Position numbers and translations under genes: made by a program. From NCBI GenBank assembly GCA_000727475.1, contig KL647315.1:849388-913387 (forward strand): DNA of 64,000 bases, written 5' to 3'. This document shows, piece after piece, positions 52,538-64,000 of the stretch; position 1 is the stretch's first letter; every line of letters begins with the position of its first letter. This DNA comes from Sarcocystis neurona (lineage: Eukaryota; Apicomplexa; Conoidasida; Eucoccidiorida; Sarcocystidae). Below the pieces are notes generated by a model, which ran no database searches, was not told the DNA's origin, and saw only the letters and a list, made by a program, of their open reading frames with translations.

Positions 52538-54475
52538 ATGCAACAGCACAGCAGCTGCATCGCGCAGTTGGTGGTGTGGGGAGGAGCTTCGGCGCTGGCC
52601 TGTTCTTTCCCCCTGCTGCTGCAGCACCGTGTGATGCTCGCGACTCTTCTGCTGCCTCTAGCTCCAGAGTTTTTTGGTCCTTCTGCTGCTGCCGGGTGGG
52701 TTGCTTCTCGTGCTTGGCAGCGTTCGCCTATTACTACTAATGTTACTCCTGGTGAATGCGCTGCTGCTTCCTCTGCTACAACTGCTGCTGTGTCGTTGGC
52801 TTGCGCTGCGTCTTCTTCGTGTGTAGCTTCTCCTCCTGCCGCTCCTGGTGCTCCTGCTGCTTGCGTCAGTCCCAGGACTACGTCTGCTGCTGCTGCTGCC
52901 TGCTATTCTCGTGCCTGCTGTTCTCCTGCAACAGCAGCCGACGCACTCTGCTGCTGCTGGGCAGCAGCACTCGTGTATTACAGAGGGAGGAAATGGAACC
53001 GCTGCGGCGTCCACATCACCCTGCCCGCACGGCAGCCTCAGCAGCAGCAGCAACAGCGGCGACCGCAAGAGCAACAGCACTTGCCTCGACAGGAGCAGCA
53101 GCGTCAAGCGGAACAGCAGCAATGCCCGCAGCAGGACGAGAAAAAGTCCGCACATACACACCAGCAGCACACCTGTCGTGATGGTGGAGCCGCAGCAGCG
53201 GAAGCGGGGACTGCAGCAGGAAGAGACAAGGCAGCAGCAGCAGGCCTTGTGCAGCGGCCGTCAGCGGCAGCAGGTCGAGAAACAGCAACAGCAGCAGGAA
53301 ATTCAGCAACTGCAAGAGGACCACCAGCGACATACGCTGCAGCAGTCGAACGAGCAGCGTCAGCAAAAGCAGCAGCAGCGGCAACAGCAGCACGTGCGGG
53401 AGACGCCCCAGCGGCAGCAGCAACAGCCCGGTCAGCAGCCGTGTGTCGGACAGACACAGGAGGACGAGGTGGCCCAGAAGCAGCAGCAGCACATGTGGAA
53501 GAGCAGCGTGTCGCAGGTGCAGAAGCTGCTGCAAAGAAAACTGCCGCAGTGCAGCATGCAGGAGAGGTTCCCCGTTGTTCTTCACCAGCTCGAAGGTCGC
53601 TACTGCTGCTTTCCCCTGAAGAGGTGGCTCGGCTGCTTCTGGAAGATGCAGCAACGTCGCCCCAGCAGTCCTCCGTGGTGCTGCTGTCGGCACGCACTGC
53701 GGAGCCTCTAACTGCTGCTGACTGCGTGCTGCAGTTGTTGCTGCCTCTGTCTGCAGAGCAGCTCGTGCTACAGCAGCACCTTCGCTGGCACCAGCACCAG
53801 CAACAGCAGCAGCAGCAGCACGAGGAGTATCAGCAGCAGCAGTACCCGCCTTGCGAGGTTTGCGTGCTGCAGCAAAGTTGCCTTCCACAGCAGCAGCAGC
53901 AGCAGTCAACGGAGCCGCAGAGGCTGCTGCCACAACAGCAGAAGGCACAGCAGCAGCATCTGCACCGCTTCAAGCAGCAACAGCAGAAGCACGGCCATCT
54001 GCAGGAGCAGCAGACCCTGCAGCAACCTGCGCTGTTTCTCCTTCAGGATGCCGGCGCCTGTAGCAATAGGCAGACGCAACAGCTCTGTCCTCGTATTCAG
54101 GCGGACAGAGCTAGTCGCCTCGGCCGTCCATGCGGCTCTGGCTGCAGCCTTGCCCCATCAGCCACCACCGGAGGCGAAGCAGCAGCAGACTCCGTGTGGG
54201 GAAGTGCGCAGACATTCTTGACCGCGCAGGAACTTCGAGTGTACATCCACCTCGTGCGGGAGGGGGCGCGCGTGCGGCGGCGGCATCGCTGCTCCGTTGC
54301 GGCTGCGACTCGACAACTGCAGCAGCTTCGCCTTCCCGCTGCTCTCCTGCAGCAGCGGCTCGCTGCCACCGCTGCTTCTGCACCACTCTCCGGCTGTTTC
54401 TGCTGCAGTGGAACGGCCCCGCGGGGGAACTACTGCTGTTCTGAGAAGCACAGCTTTGCTTTTGTTCAAAGACAG

Positions 54476-54510
<35 letters not shown>

Positions 54511-56851
54511 ACAACAGCAGCAGCAACAACAGCAGCAGCAACAGCAGCCGCAACAACAGCAGCAACAACAACAGCAGCAGCAGCAACCGCAGCAGCAACA
54601 GCAGCCGCAACAACAGCAGCAGGAAGGAGGTCCGTGCGTGTCCAGCACACAGAAGACGATCCAGCAGCAAGAGGAGAAGGAGGAGGAGCAGCAGCGGAAT
54701 ACACCAGGTGGGGAAGTGCGGAGCCGCAGCAACTGCTGGATCGGTGAGCAGGAAGGAGTGTGTATGTGCCGCTGCTATGCAGGTGAACAGCAACTCGCAG
54801 ATGCCGTCGCAGGTGGCCGCTGCTGCCAGAGAAGCCAAGAGCTACCTGCAGCAGCAGCAACATGTGGGGTGCTGCACGCACAGGCCTACTGTCAAATAGG
54901 ACTGCAGCAGCAACAGCAGCGAGGATCTCTGTGGGTCGTTATGGGAAAATCTTCGCAGAGTGAGAAAGGCAACTGGAAGCCGCAGCAGCTGCCGCAGGTA
55001 ATAAATACAGCAGCAGCAACAGCAGGGGTCGGTCCTGCAGCAGCAGACCAAGTAGCGAGCCAAGCAGCAGCGCCTCGAGCAGTGGGAGCTGCAGCTTTTC
55101 ACACAGCAACTGCAAGCAGACCGACGGACGCTGCCGCAGCCACTGCTGCTGGAGCAGAAGCGGCAGCAGCTGACGCAGAAGCAGGGAGGACGGCAGCAAG
55201 AGCAGCAGCAAGGGCTGCCTCCTCGGCGGCCTCGTCGGATGTTGCCAAAACTGGTGGAGCGTCAGACAACACGGCAGCAGGCACACACACGCTCGGCAGC
55301 GGTAGTAGTAGCAGCAGCAACCGAGACTCCAGCAGCAGCAGAGGTAACGGCAGCAGCATTACCAGCAACACTGCTGGCGGCAGCAAGAGCAGCAGCACCA
55401 GCAGCGGCCCAGAGACGAAGAGAGTAAGCAGCACAGCGCTACTGCTTCGGCGGCTGCTGGGTCTGCCGCCACTTTCGACACAAGAACGTTCAGACGCAGT
55501 CCCAGAGTCCCGAGAGCAGCACCAGCAGCAGGGCCGGGCTGCAGCAGGACATGCGCCACCAAGAGCAGGAGCAGCAGCAAGGACAGAAACAGGGAACTCG
55601 TGGGGAGCAGGGAAGGAAGGCAAAGAACAGGAAACGGAAGAAAAGAGCTGCTTGAGATCCAAGAGAAGCAGAAAGTGGGTTAGCGGCGAAGGAGAAGGAC
55701 AAGAAAAGGAGAAGGGAAGGGGGGATGGAGAAGAAGACCAGCAAGCAGAGACTGACCGGAAAGAAGAAGAAGAAGATGAAGAAATGAAGGGTATGTGGAG
55801 TCGGAAGAGGGAAGCAAGAGAAGGGAAGCGAATAAAAACAATTTTCTCAGCTACTGCTTCTTCATCTGCTGCTTTCCCGGCTGGTGTTGTGCCACAGGCT
55901 TCCCGTGCGGTTGCAGCTCCTGCTTCTGCTGCTGATGCTGCCCCTGCGCTCAAACCAGTCGAGGAAGGAGACTTTGAAGCAGAAGCAGTAGCAGTAGGAG
56001 AAGAAGAGGAGAAAAACTTTGACTCAGCTGCTGCTGCTGTCGCTGCTGCTGCGTGCAGGCGTTTGCACAGGCGCAATAGAGAAGAGACGGTGTGGCTGCC
56101 TCTGCAAGTCGTAGACGCTGAGGCTCCTCCCGAGCTGCCGCTGCTGCAGTTCTTTACTACTCCCGATATTCGTCAAGAAACCTTCTACTCCTGTGCTGCA
56201 GCGACTCAGAGTGCTGCGTCCGTGAGGCGAAGGAGGGGGCGGAGTACCACTGCCGGTGCGGCTCGGGGCCCACATGTTGTCGGACAGAACAGCGCTGCTG
56301 CCGATAACGACACATCTGCCGCTGCTGTGAACTACGCTGTGGCTGGTGCTGGTGCGGAGTCCTGTGCTGCTGCTGCTACTGGCGATGCTCGCGAGGCGGC
56401 TCCTGCTGTTGCCAGGGAGGTTGATGTTGGCCTGGGTGCCAGAACTGCAGCGGCTTGTAGTAGCGGGGCTGCTTTAGTCGCCGCGCCACACAGTCCTGGG
56501 GCTGCGCAGAGGTGGGCTGCTGCTGCGGCTGCGGTGAGTCACGCCCCTCCTACTGTTGTTACTCAGGCGGCTGACAGCGGTGTTATTGGCGGCGCTGTTA
56601 GAGATCCAGCCAGTCTTGATCGCCCGCGACGGCAGCAGGTGCTGCAGCAGACTCAAGCACAGAGCGTGAAGAAAGTAGTGACGTCGCCTGCTGCCTTCTG
56701 CTGGGCAGCGCCTAGCTTGAGAGAGAACGTAGGTGCAGCAGCAACTGCAGACGACACAGGCAGCTGCAGCAGACTTGTTGCTGCTGTCGCTTCTGCCGAG
56801 GGGGGGGGGGCCCTCGCCTTCCTGCATGCACAGAAGGTTGCTATTATTTAG
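52538..56851 (+). CDS. Large low-complexity ORF, function unknown
   Basis: A 1437-codon frame rich in Ala and Gln with a poly-Gln core (54470-54630). Unique pieces look coding: LLLLSPEEVARLLLEDAATS and PLTAADCVLQLLLPLSAEQL (53600-53770), AQTFLTAQELRVYIHLVREG (54200-54270), an acidic/basic stretch (55620-55830), and ETVWLPLQVVDAEAPPELPL then QFFTTPDIRQETFYSC (56090-56200). Leu-rich SPEEVARLL-type segments suggest helical repeats such as in apicomplexan organelle RNA-binding proteins, but this is only an impression. CAG runs keep all frames open, so the true exons probably switch frame (for example at 54781, after GCTATGCAG). Opposite-strand frames are shadows. Confidence 0.45.
54470..54630. 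repeat. Poly-Gln tract, mixed CAG and CAA
   Basis: About 50 near-uninterrupted CAG/CAA codons with a few CCG, in frame with the large plus-strand ORF. The 9-base unit CAACAGCAGCAG-like pattern is visible. Confidence 0.95.
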
Positions 56852-57289
56852 TGTTGGCCGTCCTGTCCTCACTGGAATTCTTCTTCCATAAAAGAGAGGC
56901 AAAATGTGTCTCTGCATGTAAAACACGCGTGTCTATGTGGGCCGTATATCAGGCTACTGAAAGCATATAGGTTTCACACACACGCACGGAGGTTACCGCC
57001 CACCAGCGCGCAGTCGACACGCAAATACTCGGAGATGCGCACACACGTGAACCGGACTGGTGGGCTGTCTCGCCTCCATGCCGCGCTCAGCCTGTCGTCG
57101 TCCTCTCGAAAGCGTTCGAGCGCGCCGACGCAATGTGAAGTACATACTGGGAAGCCCAGGTAGACGCATGCAAGCAGCACCCTGAGGCAAAGTGGAAGTT
57201 GCCTCACGTCACGAAAGGGAGAGGATGCTAAAAGGAAGAGTGCTGTCTTGCTACTTATATAAAGACGAGCGTCTTTTGACGACTGTCAC

Positions 57290-57547
57290 GCGGTGCGCAG
57301 GCCAGACGGTGCTGCTGAAGTGACCAGCGCATGCACCGCACCGAGCCGAGAGCTTTCTCGGATGCTGCAGCGTGTTGAGAAAGCCAGGAGCACCGCTATT
57401 GAAGTGGCTGCTGCTCCTTCGTTGAACAATTTTTTCCGTCGGTGTGCGTACACCATGCACTGCACCCTGCGTGCAGACGCTGCTGCAGAGGCCGCCACAT
57501 CGGCTCGCCAAGTCAATGTAGAAACCAATTTTCCTTCACGAGGATAA
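57290..57547 (+). CDS. Candidate terminal exon, unknown
   Basis: After the acceptor-like CGGTGCGCAG at 57300 (or from ATG at 57293) the frame reads ELSRMLQRVEKARSTAIEVA, SLNNFFRRCAYTMHCTLRAD and ARQVNVETNFPSRG to TAA. It is free of repeats and coding-like, and may be the last exon of the 52538 gene. The 56852-57289 gap holds no other recognisable coding. Confidence 0.4.
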   Translation, partial: AVRRPDGAAEVTSACTAPSRELSRMLQRVEKARSTAIEVAAAPSLNNFFRRCAYTMHCTLRADAAAEAATSARQVNVETNFPSRG

Positions 57548-58699
57548 AATTAGAAGACGCTTTATTAGGCATATTACGTGCAATACGCGCTGGTGGCCGT
57601 GCGTGTGTTTCTCTCCTCTGCGATGTACCCGTAAAACACGCACACATAAGAAGATGTGTACTTCACACGTTTTTATACTCTCGGGCTGAAATGTCTGAGG
57701 AACGCGTCCCCGGCATCCAGGGAGGCATTTGTCGGCCCTGCACGCGACTGGACACACAGTCGTTCCGGCACGCAGGTGGCGATCTGTAAAGATGCCTGAC
57801 TGCTGATGCATGCGCACGCAGGTACTACTTCTCCCGGCTGATGCTGTGTACTGTTGTAATTGATTATCGTGCAGTGTAGCGTGATACAATCACGTCTAAT
57901 AACGAAGAACAAAAGTTTCACGAAGTTCGCCGGTGTGTGCATCCTTCGATTTTGTCGCACTGCCACACGCACGTGTTGGCGTTGAAATACTACTGCAAGA
58001 AAGTACCTCCACGTACGCAAACATAGGTGTTGTACGTATACATACATATATATATATACACGTATGTATATCTCACCACGGACATAGAGATACACTACAC
58101 ACACAGAATTACATAAAGACATATATACACAGAGATAGATAGATCCACAGGTAAGTGCAGCGCAGGAGCAGATCTTTTTTTTGTTGCGAAAAAGTTCCAT
58201 TTCACTCGAGGCTTCAGTTCCCAAAAAGTGGTGAACGTTGACGGTGTAGTCGAAGGCCACCCTGTACAAGAGAGTGCCACGCGTTCCTCCGTGCATATAC
58301 AGATGTAGTTACATATTCTTAAGAGCAGTCAGTTTACACACGTATGTGTTCGTATGCGTATGTATACCTGCTTCCACGATTCTATGTTTGTATACACATA
58401 CACGCACGCGTACACACATGCCGGATATATCTGCCCCGCCTCGCTGCTCGATCTCTTACAGTCGTTCCTCACGAGAAAAACCGGGTGTGCGCGCGCGCAC
58501 TCATTGTACCACATGCACGTGAGTGTTTTTTATACACAAGTACTGCACCTTGTGAAAGGTACGGAAAGTAAACAAAATCGTCTCCTCTGCTTTCCGTTTA
58601 ATACAAACAGACATGTCTGCGACTACCGCAGTATACAGGTACATTATCTATCTGCGCTTGCAACACAGTCTGAGTCTGTCACACGTGTGCATGTGTTCC
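57548..58699. other. No firm gene; one minus-strand exon-like patch
   Basis: The minus frame 58296-58160 reads GTLLYRVAFDYTVNVHHFLG then TEASSEMELFRNKKK, unlike its surroundings. A forward donor-like CACAG|GTAAGT lies at 58151. TATATA and ACACAC microsatellites at 58035-58140 and 58330-58420. Confidence 0.3.
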
Positions 58700-58956
58700 C
58701 GTCGCCACCACCGCAGCATGGTACATTCGCTGCAGGAGGAGCAGCACTAGGAGGGGCAGCAGCTAGCCGCAGTAGCGTCCACAAGCGCCGGCGCATAGCA
58801 GCCGGAGCAACGGGTCGAAACAACAAACAGCAGCTGGAGGCAACAGCGAAAGCAGCACGCAAGTGGGGCCCCAACACCAGAAGCTCTGGGGGAAACGCGG
58901 CGCCTGCAACCCGCGACGGCGGCGCCAAGGCTGCTGCGGTTGCAGAGGTAGACTAA
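58700..58956 (+). CDS. Candidate C-terminal exon, unknown
   Basis: End of a 200-codon frame stopping at TAA. SRSSVHKRRRIAAGATGRNN and KQQLEATAKAARKWGPNTRS are basic and coding-like. Upstream codons are microsatellite or unremarkable, so only this part is supported. No family recognised. Confidence 0.35.
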
Positions 58957-61533
58957 ACGCCTTAGTTTACGCAGTCAAGAAAGAGGAAAGGCAGGGGCGG
59001 TCTTGAGAGAGGACACGCCTTCCGTACACGCGTGCTGCCGGTGCACAGCAGCAGGAACGGCAGACGGTACAGCAACAGCAGCAGACAGTACAGCAACAGC
59101 AGCAGACGGTACAGCAGCAGCAGCAGCAGAACAGCTCTCGCAACCGCAGATCTGGCCTGCAGCAACGGTGGCATCACTACGCCTTCATAGGGACGTCAAC
59201 TCTATTCTCAGCTATTTGGCAGTAGCGGTCGCCCACGCGACGCCCTGAGCAGCAGGAGCAGCAGCAGTACCGCCGGTCGTAACCACAGCGCGTCCTACAA
59301 ATAGGGCAAGCAGCACCACACGTGCCCCGTGGACAGATGCGCAGCAGTAACACCAGCAGCACTGCAGCCGCTCGGAGGAGCTGCGCGTGACAGCAGCAGC
59401 AGGAGCAGCAGGATTGAGCTGCATATGTCTAATTCCTAGCAGAAGCACTGCCGTGCATGCGTGGCATGCTTGCCCGATGCCAGTCTCCTCTCAAGCGTGT
59501 CCCTCCTCGACGCTCTTGAATTCACAGGGATGATAGCCCTATGTAACGTGCGTGTGGGTGTGTGTGTGTGTGTGTACCTATCACGTAAGAACACGTATAT
59601 ATATATATATATAATGTACATATATATATACATATTGATAATATCTACGTTTGTGGGATCACATTTCTAAGCATACAGATGAATACACACCTATGTCTAT
59701 CAAAATCCAGTGTATCATTACTCTGTGCATATATATATATACATATACACTTGCAAGATCCAGCACTTGCACTTATAAAAATACCCTTCTGAACTCCGTA
59801 CATACGTACGACGCAAGGCGTTACGCGTATTGACTAATACATAAATATATGTATATATACATACTCGTAAGTCGTACACGTCGACACCGGTATACACGCG
59901 CATACATCTACACACACGCGTGCATGCGCAAATATGCCTGTACATATACACAGGTATATATTTATACATCTATACATACATACATGACCTATGAATATAA
60001 TCTACACACACATATATAATAACAATGATCTCTACATACAAATCCAAACCTTTACAAAGGTTTCTATGTATACAAATATATGTGTGATTTGTCTCTCCCC
60101 CTCTCTCTATACATACACATACGTACTGCTGATCTCTATACATGCACATACGTACATTTCATAAATGCTTAATCTCTCACTTTGTACATATATGTCTGTA
60201 CGCCTGATGATCTTCCTCTCTCTACCTCTCTGTGTGTACATATGCGTGTACGTAGGTAAACGAATAGAGGGAAAGGGAAGACAACTGCGACTCGCGACCA
60301 CGTGAGATGTGAGCAGCAGTCGCTTAATAAGATGGAAGGGAACGCAGCAGCCCAAATCTGCCGGGCGCGTGTGTGAGTAAACAGTCACATGCGAAGAAAG
60401 AGAGAAGCGCCAATTTCTTTATAAATGTCCAGAGCGGCAAGAAAAACATATTTTCACGTAGAAGCAGCCCCCGCGGCCGTGATCCATGTGCGTCGTATGT
60501 GTATAAACAACCCCGGCGATGCTTCTTGTGTGGTGCGTAGTAGCTCTGTGTAGAGCAGAGACAGCTGCCAGCAAAGTTGGAGAAGGGGTCGTCATCACTT
60601 GAGAGAAGAACACGTGGACGACCAACACACACAAGGAGAGGAGGGGCACACAAAAATCGACGAGGGGCGTTAGACGAGACAGCGACGCAGAGACACGCAT
60701 GCACTGAAACAGCTAGCCGCAAGCGGCGGCACGCGGCGACTCCGGACGGGGAATGCAGCGCGCCCGCGTCCGCGCGTATCTCAGAGAGACGGAGACATGC
60801 CTTTGAACGGGCGCATGCAACACGACGGAGACGTGCCCACACATATACACACATCCCCCCCCCCCCCCCACCCCACACACATACACAGAGACACGTCTAC
60901 GTACATCTTACTGGAAGAACTTTTTGAGGAGAGACGGAGACCGCCGAGACAAGACGGAGGGGAAATCCTCCAGACATTGACGCGTACAGAGACGACAGAA
61001 ACGCATGCAGAGACACGCAGTGGCGACCTGCGACGACGAACGTGTCACAGGCCCAGATCGAGAAACCGCGCCACATGCATCATCTTCCCGTAGACGAGGG
61101 GGTCAGCCCCGTCTCCTTTCCATGTTCAGGAAGTTCCTCTTTATGGTCCAATTTCCACCACGCGTCCAACGCTTCTCTAACTACACACATGTGTAGAACA
61201 TACGCATATATATATAACTATACATATGTGTAGAACATACACATATATATATATATATGTATATATAGAGAGAAGGAGCGACACAGAGATAGAGAGACAA
61301 GCTATATAGGTATATAGCTGCTACAGGTGTTACTGCCACAGAGATCTACATCCACACGCATGCCTCCCATGGGGGAATCTCGCACGTACGTCTCGCAGAG
61401 ATAAAAGCTGCCCGAGTGCACATATACACATATATACATGTATAGTTATATTCACCGAGCTATATATATATATATGCATATATGTACATATATAGGGGGA
61501 GCAAGTTTTATATATGACGCATATATGGGGTCT
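58957..61533. other. Intergenic, no gene recognised
   Basis: CAG block at 59050-59140, microsatellites (59540-60010), a purine/ACA-rich stretch with poly-C at 60856-60869, and TATATA at 61200-61500. ORFs here are short or repeat-derived. Confidence 0.55.
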
Positions 61534-62604
61534 TTAAAGATTGTCGTATCTAGGACGATGAGAAGATCGAAGTGGCTGTATGTGGTGCTGCTGATGAAGT
61601 TGGTGGTCGGCGCTGTTGCTGGTGTGGGGTGGGAGCTGCTGCTGATGCATCACATAGGGCCAGGTGGCCCCTCCCGCTTCCGGAGCAGCGGAGCGCATTT
61701 GTTGATGCTTCGCGGCTCCGTGCGTCGTCAGCGATTCGGCTGCTGCTGCTGCAGCCTCGCCCCCGTGCCTGGGGTTGCTGCTGCTGCTGGAAAAGGAGGC
61801 GATTTCTGCTGCTGTCACGGTGCTGTATCTGCTGTCATACTGCTGTTCTGCTGCTGGTGCATGCATCGCGGAGCTGCTGCTGCTCCTGCTCGCGCCCCTC
61901 TGATGTTGAAGCGAGGGAGGGTACTGCTGCTGCAGGTGGTTTGCTGCTGCTGCTGTTCTGGGCGGAGCATCTGTATGCAGCGAGAGTGTCCCACCAAATC
62001 TGCTGCTTCCTTCGTAAGACAGTCCTCTGCCGTCCGCAGCAGCAGCAGCATCACTACTACTACTGCCCGAAAGGCGCGCGTAGTACTGCTGCTGTTGCTG
62101 CTGTTGTCGATACCCCCGACCGCCGTCTGCTGCCCTCGATCGCCCTGTTACTGCTCCAGCTGCCGTCGAGTATCTCTCCGCTGCTTCTCTCCCCCCCCCG
62201 CCCCACACCTGTGCATGCGCTTGCACTCCGTCGTACGCGCGGTAATCCGACTGCCCTCTGCCATGCAACGCCTGCTGCTGCTGCTCGCTGTTTTCTCTTC
62301 TTGGCTCAGCCAAATCCAGTGCCTGCTGCTGCCCCACATCTCGGCGTCCTCCTCGCCGCAGCAGACCATCTTCCCCTCTTCCTCCTCCTCCGGCTGCTGC
62401 TGCAGCTGCTGGACTTGCTGCAGCTGCCGCGCCCGGTCTCGTACTGCTGCTGCTGCTGCCGTCGCGTGCTGCTGCTACTCCTCCGTCCAAGCGCCTGTCC
62501 ATGCAGACGCACAGGCGCCGGGGATGCAACAGAAACTCTTCAAGCGACGCCCAGAAGTCTGCAGCAACAGCAGCGTCGTTATAGCGGTGGCTTCGAGACA
62601 GCCG
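61534..62604 (-). CDS. Low-complexity protein, likely C-terminal exon
   Basis: Minus frame after acceptor-like CACCTGCAG reads VLRLSRSHRYNDAAVAADFW and ASLEEFLLHPRRLCVCMDRR, then Ala/Gln/Ser-rich sequence with unique pieces such as YEGSSRFGGTLSLHTDAPPR and EQQYDSRYSTVTAAEIASFS, ending RSSHRPRYDNL and TAG. The amino-acid mix (Gln, Tyr, His, Ser) looks like a disordered C-terminus. No family recognised. Further minus-strand codons to 62802 are microsatellite. The opposite plus frames are Cys/Leu-rich shadows. Confidence 0.5.
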   Translation of the reverse strand, partial: RLSRSHRYNDAAVAADFWASLEEFLLHPRRLCVCMDRRLDGGVAAARDGSSSSSTRPGAAAAASPAAAAAAGGGGRGEDGLLRRGGRRDVGQQQALDLAEPRRENSEQQQQALHGRGQSDYRAYDGVQAHAQVWGGGGREAAERYSTAAGAVTGRSRAADGGRGYRQQQQQQQYYARLSGSSSSDAAAAADGRGLSYEGSSRFGGTLSLHTDAPPRTAAAANHLQQQYPPSLQHQRGASRSSSSSAMHAPAAEQQYDSRYSTVTAAEIASFSSSSSNPRHGGEAAAAAAESLTTHGAAKHQQMRSAAPEAGGATWPYVMHQQQLPPHTSNSADHQLHQQHHIQPLRSSHRPRYDNL

Positions 62605-63395
62605 CAGCACCTGCAGCCACCCCAGCAGCACCAGCAGGCAGGATAGCCAGGCTCGAAGTCTGATGCACGTATAAATAAACACATATACGTAGAAATACAT
62701 GCGGAGAGATATACAGGTATCCCTACACACGGGGAAACAGCAAAAGGGAGACAGATACTTGCGTCTATACATATGTGTATATATGTGTACTTCTGTATTC
62801 ATACATATATATATATATATTTACTTGTGTAGTGACACATATATGTATGTATGTACTTGTGTATTCATACCTATACATATGTGCGTACTTGTATTTCAAT
62901 ACGTATATACATGTATGCACTTGTGTATTCATACACGTATACATGTATATATGTAGACGCATGCGTAGAAGAATATATATTTTGATACGCGTAGGTGTAC
63001 AGAGAGACCTGCGACTGAATATGTGGAGACACAGGAGGCGGGAAAGACGAAACAGCAACGACAGAAGCAAAAAAGCAGCATCTGTCCCCAAGGAACGGAA
63101 GAACAGCAGCAGGCGCAGAAGCAAAACCGAAAGTGTAGGGGAAGGCCAGCAGCAGAAGCAGGAACGGCGCAGCACAGCAGCAGAACAGCAAGACGCAGAG
63201 CCCTGTAGGTGAACCCGATAAAGGGAAGCACCGGCAGACACCCGGGAGACTGTATCTCTAACCGAGAAAACAAAGATCAAGTCCACTCCGCAGTGGCAGT
63301 TGCAGCATAGCAGCAGCAGCGGCGGCAAGAGCCCGGAAGAGCAACAACCGCCGCAAACTTAACAGCGGCGTAAGGCCGCACGAGCAAGATCCCAT
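62605..63395. other. Microsatellite and short ORFs
   Basis: About five copies of a 30-35 bp ACTTGTGTATTCATACATAT unit at 62770-62940, then unremarkable purine-rich sequence with GAAGCAGCAGG clusters to 63200. No gene supported. Confidence 0.55.
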
Positions 63396-64000
63396 GCGTA
63401 ACAGCAGCAGCAACGTAGCAGCGGCACCGGCAGGGGCACCAACGACGCAGCAGCAGGAAAAAGCAGCAGCAACAGCAGCATCCGCGCATACCCCGAAGCA
63501 GCAGCAACATCCCACCAGCACCACAACCAGATCTGTAACAGCAGCACCACAATATAGCAGCAGCAGCAGCAGCAATGCAGCAATGCAGCACCAGCACTAC
63601 AGCAGCCGCACGAATACAATGGCAGCACTGCTACACCACCAGCCGCAATACAGCAGCAGCAGCAATACAGCAGCAGCAGCAATACAGCAGCAGCAGCAAT
63701 ACAGCAGCAGCAGCAATACAGCAGCAGCAGCGATACAGCAGCAGCAGCAGTACAGCAGCGGCAGCAATACAGCAGCAGCAGCAGCAGCAATACAGCAGCA
63801 GCCCTGATACACCGGCAGCAGCGATACCCCGGCAGCCGCAGCAGTACAGCCGCAGCAACAATGCTGCCGCAGCAGCAATCCTGCAAAAGCAGCCGCACAG
63901 CAGCGGCAACAATCCAGCAGCGGCAGCAGCAGAGCAGTGGCAGCAGCACAGCAGTGGCAGCAGACAGCGGCAGTAGCAGCACTACCGCAGCAGCAGCAAT
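63396..64000. repeat. CAG-rich block with 15-bp minisatellite
   Basis: A unit AGCAGCAGCAATACA repeats about eight times at 63645-63790, inside 600 bases of imperfect CAG that run off the window. Frames read as NTAAA, QQQYS or IQQQQ repeats, or Leu/Cys on minus. It cannot be assigned to a gene from this window. Confidence 0.9.

Noticed and set aside
55099..56076. 325-codon minus-strand ORF
   Set aside because: Ser/Ala/Leu-rich shadow of the plus-strand ORF, whose plus frame has more varied, coding-like segments.

Overview
The window looks like nuclear DNA of a coccidian apicomplexan, most likely an Eimeria species. The basis is a dense load of (CAG)n/(CTG)n trinucleotides read as poly-Gln, poly-Ala or poly-Ser inside conserved proteins, intron-rich genes with GT..AG junctions, many GCATGC-type motifs, and an apicoplast-pathway gene (ispD). 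I cannot name the species. I saw no telomere-like AAACCCT array, no rRNA, no tRNA that I could support, no CRISPR array, no prophage and no intact transposon.

Layout. (1) 1-3113: minisatellites and the 3' end of an intron. (2) 3114-22422, plus strand: the largest subunit of RNA polymerase III (RPC1), missing only its first exon(s). I reconstructed 11 exons whose splice phases all agree and give 2037 codons plus stop, against roughly 1400 residues in animals and fungi. Its introns reach 2.2 kb and carry several independent families of degenerate tandem repeats and a set of 14-bp palindromes (GGTGTACGTACACC). (3) 22423-30628: gene-poor; 24.7-30.2 kb is largely free of the CAG and TATATGTG repeats and holds only weak ORFs. 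(4) 30629-32257, plus: a divergent Mediator subunit MED7 enlarged by low-complexity sequence. (5) 32258-43949: repeats and several small unassigned ORFs or exons. (6) 49279-43950, minus: ispD, the MEP-pathway cytidylyltransferase, in two exons, with all catalytic motifs present but split by very long Q/A/S insertions. Its stop codon lies in a 24-bp tandem repeat that supplies further in-frame stops. (7) 49280-57550: CAG-rich DNA with a large plus-strand ORF (52538-56851) and a likely terminal exon (57290-57547), function unknown. (8) 57551-64000: repeats, a small plus-strand terminal exon, a minus-strand low-complexity protein (62604-61534) and a 15-bp CAG-based minisatellite.

The three confidently named genes do different jobs: Pol III transcription of small RNAs, Pol II Mediator, and apicoplast isoprenoid synthesis. 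I see no sign of co-regulation beyond shared short motifs. The main theme is how far simple repeats invade exons, introns and even a stop codon while leaving catalytic motifs intact. Exon limits were placed by eye from conserved protein blocks and GT/AG phase; no database search was run.
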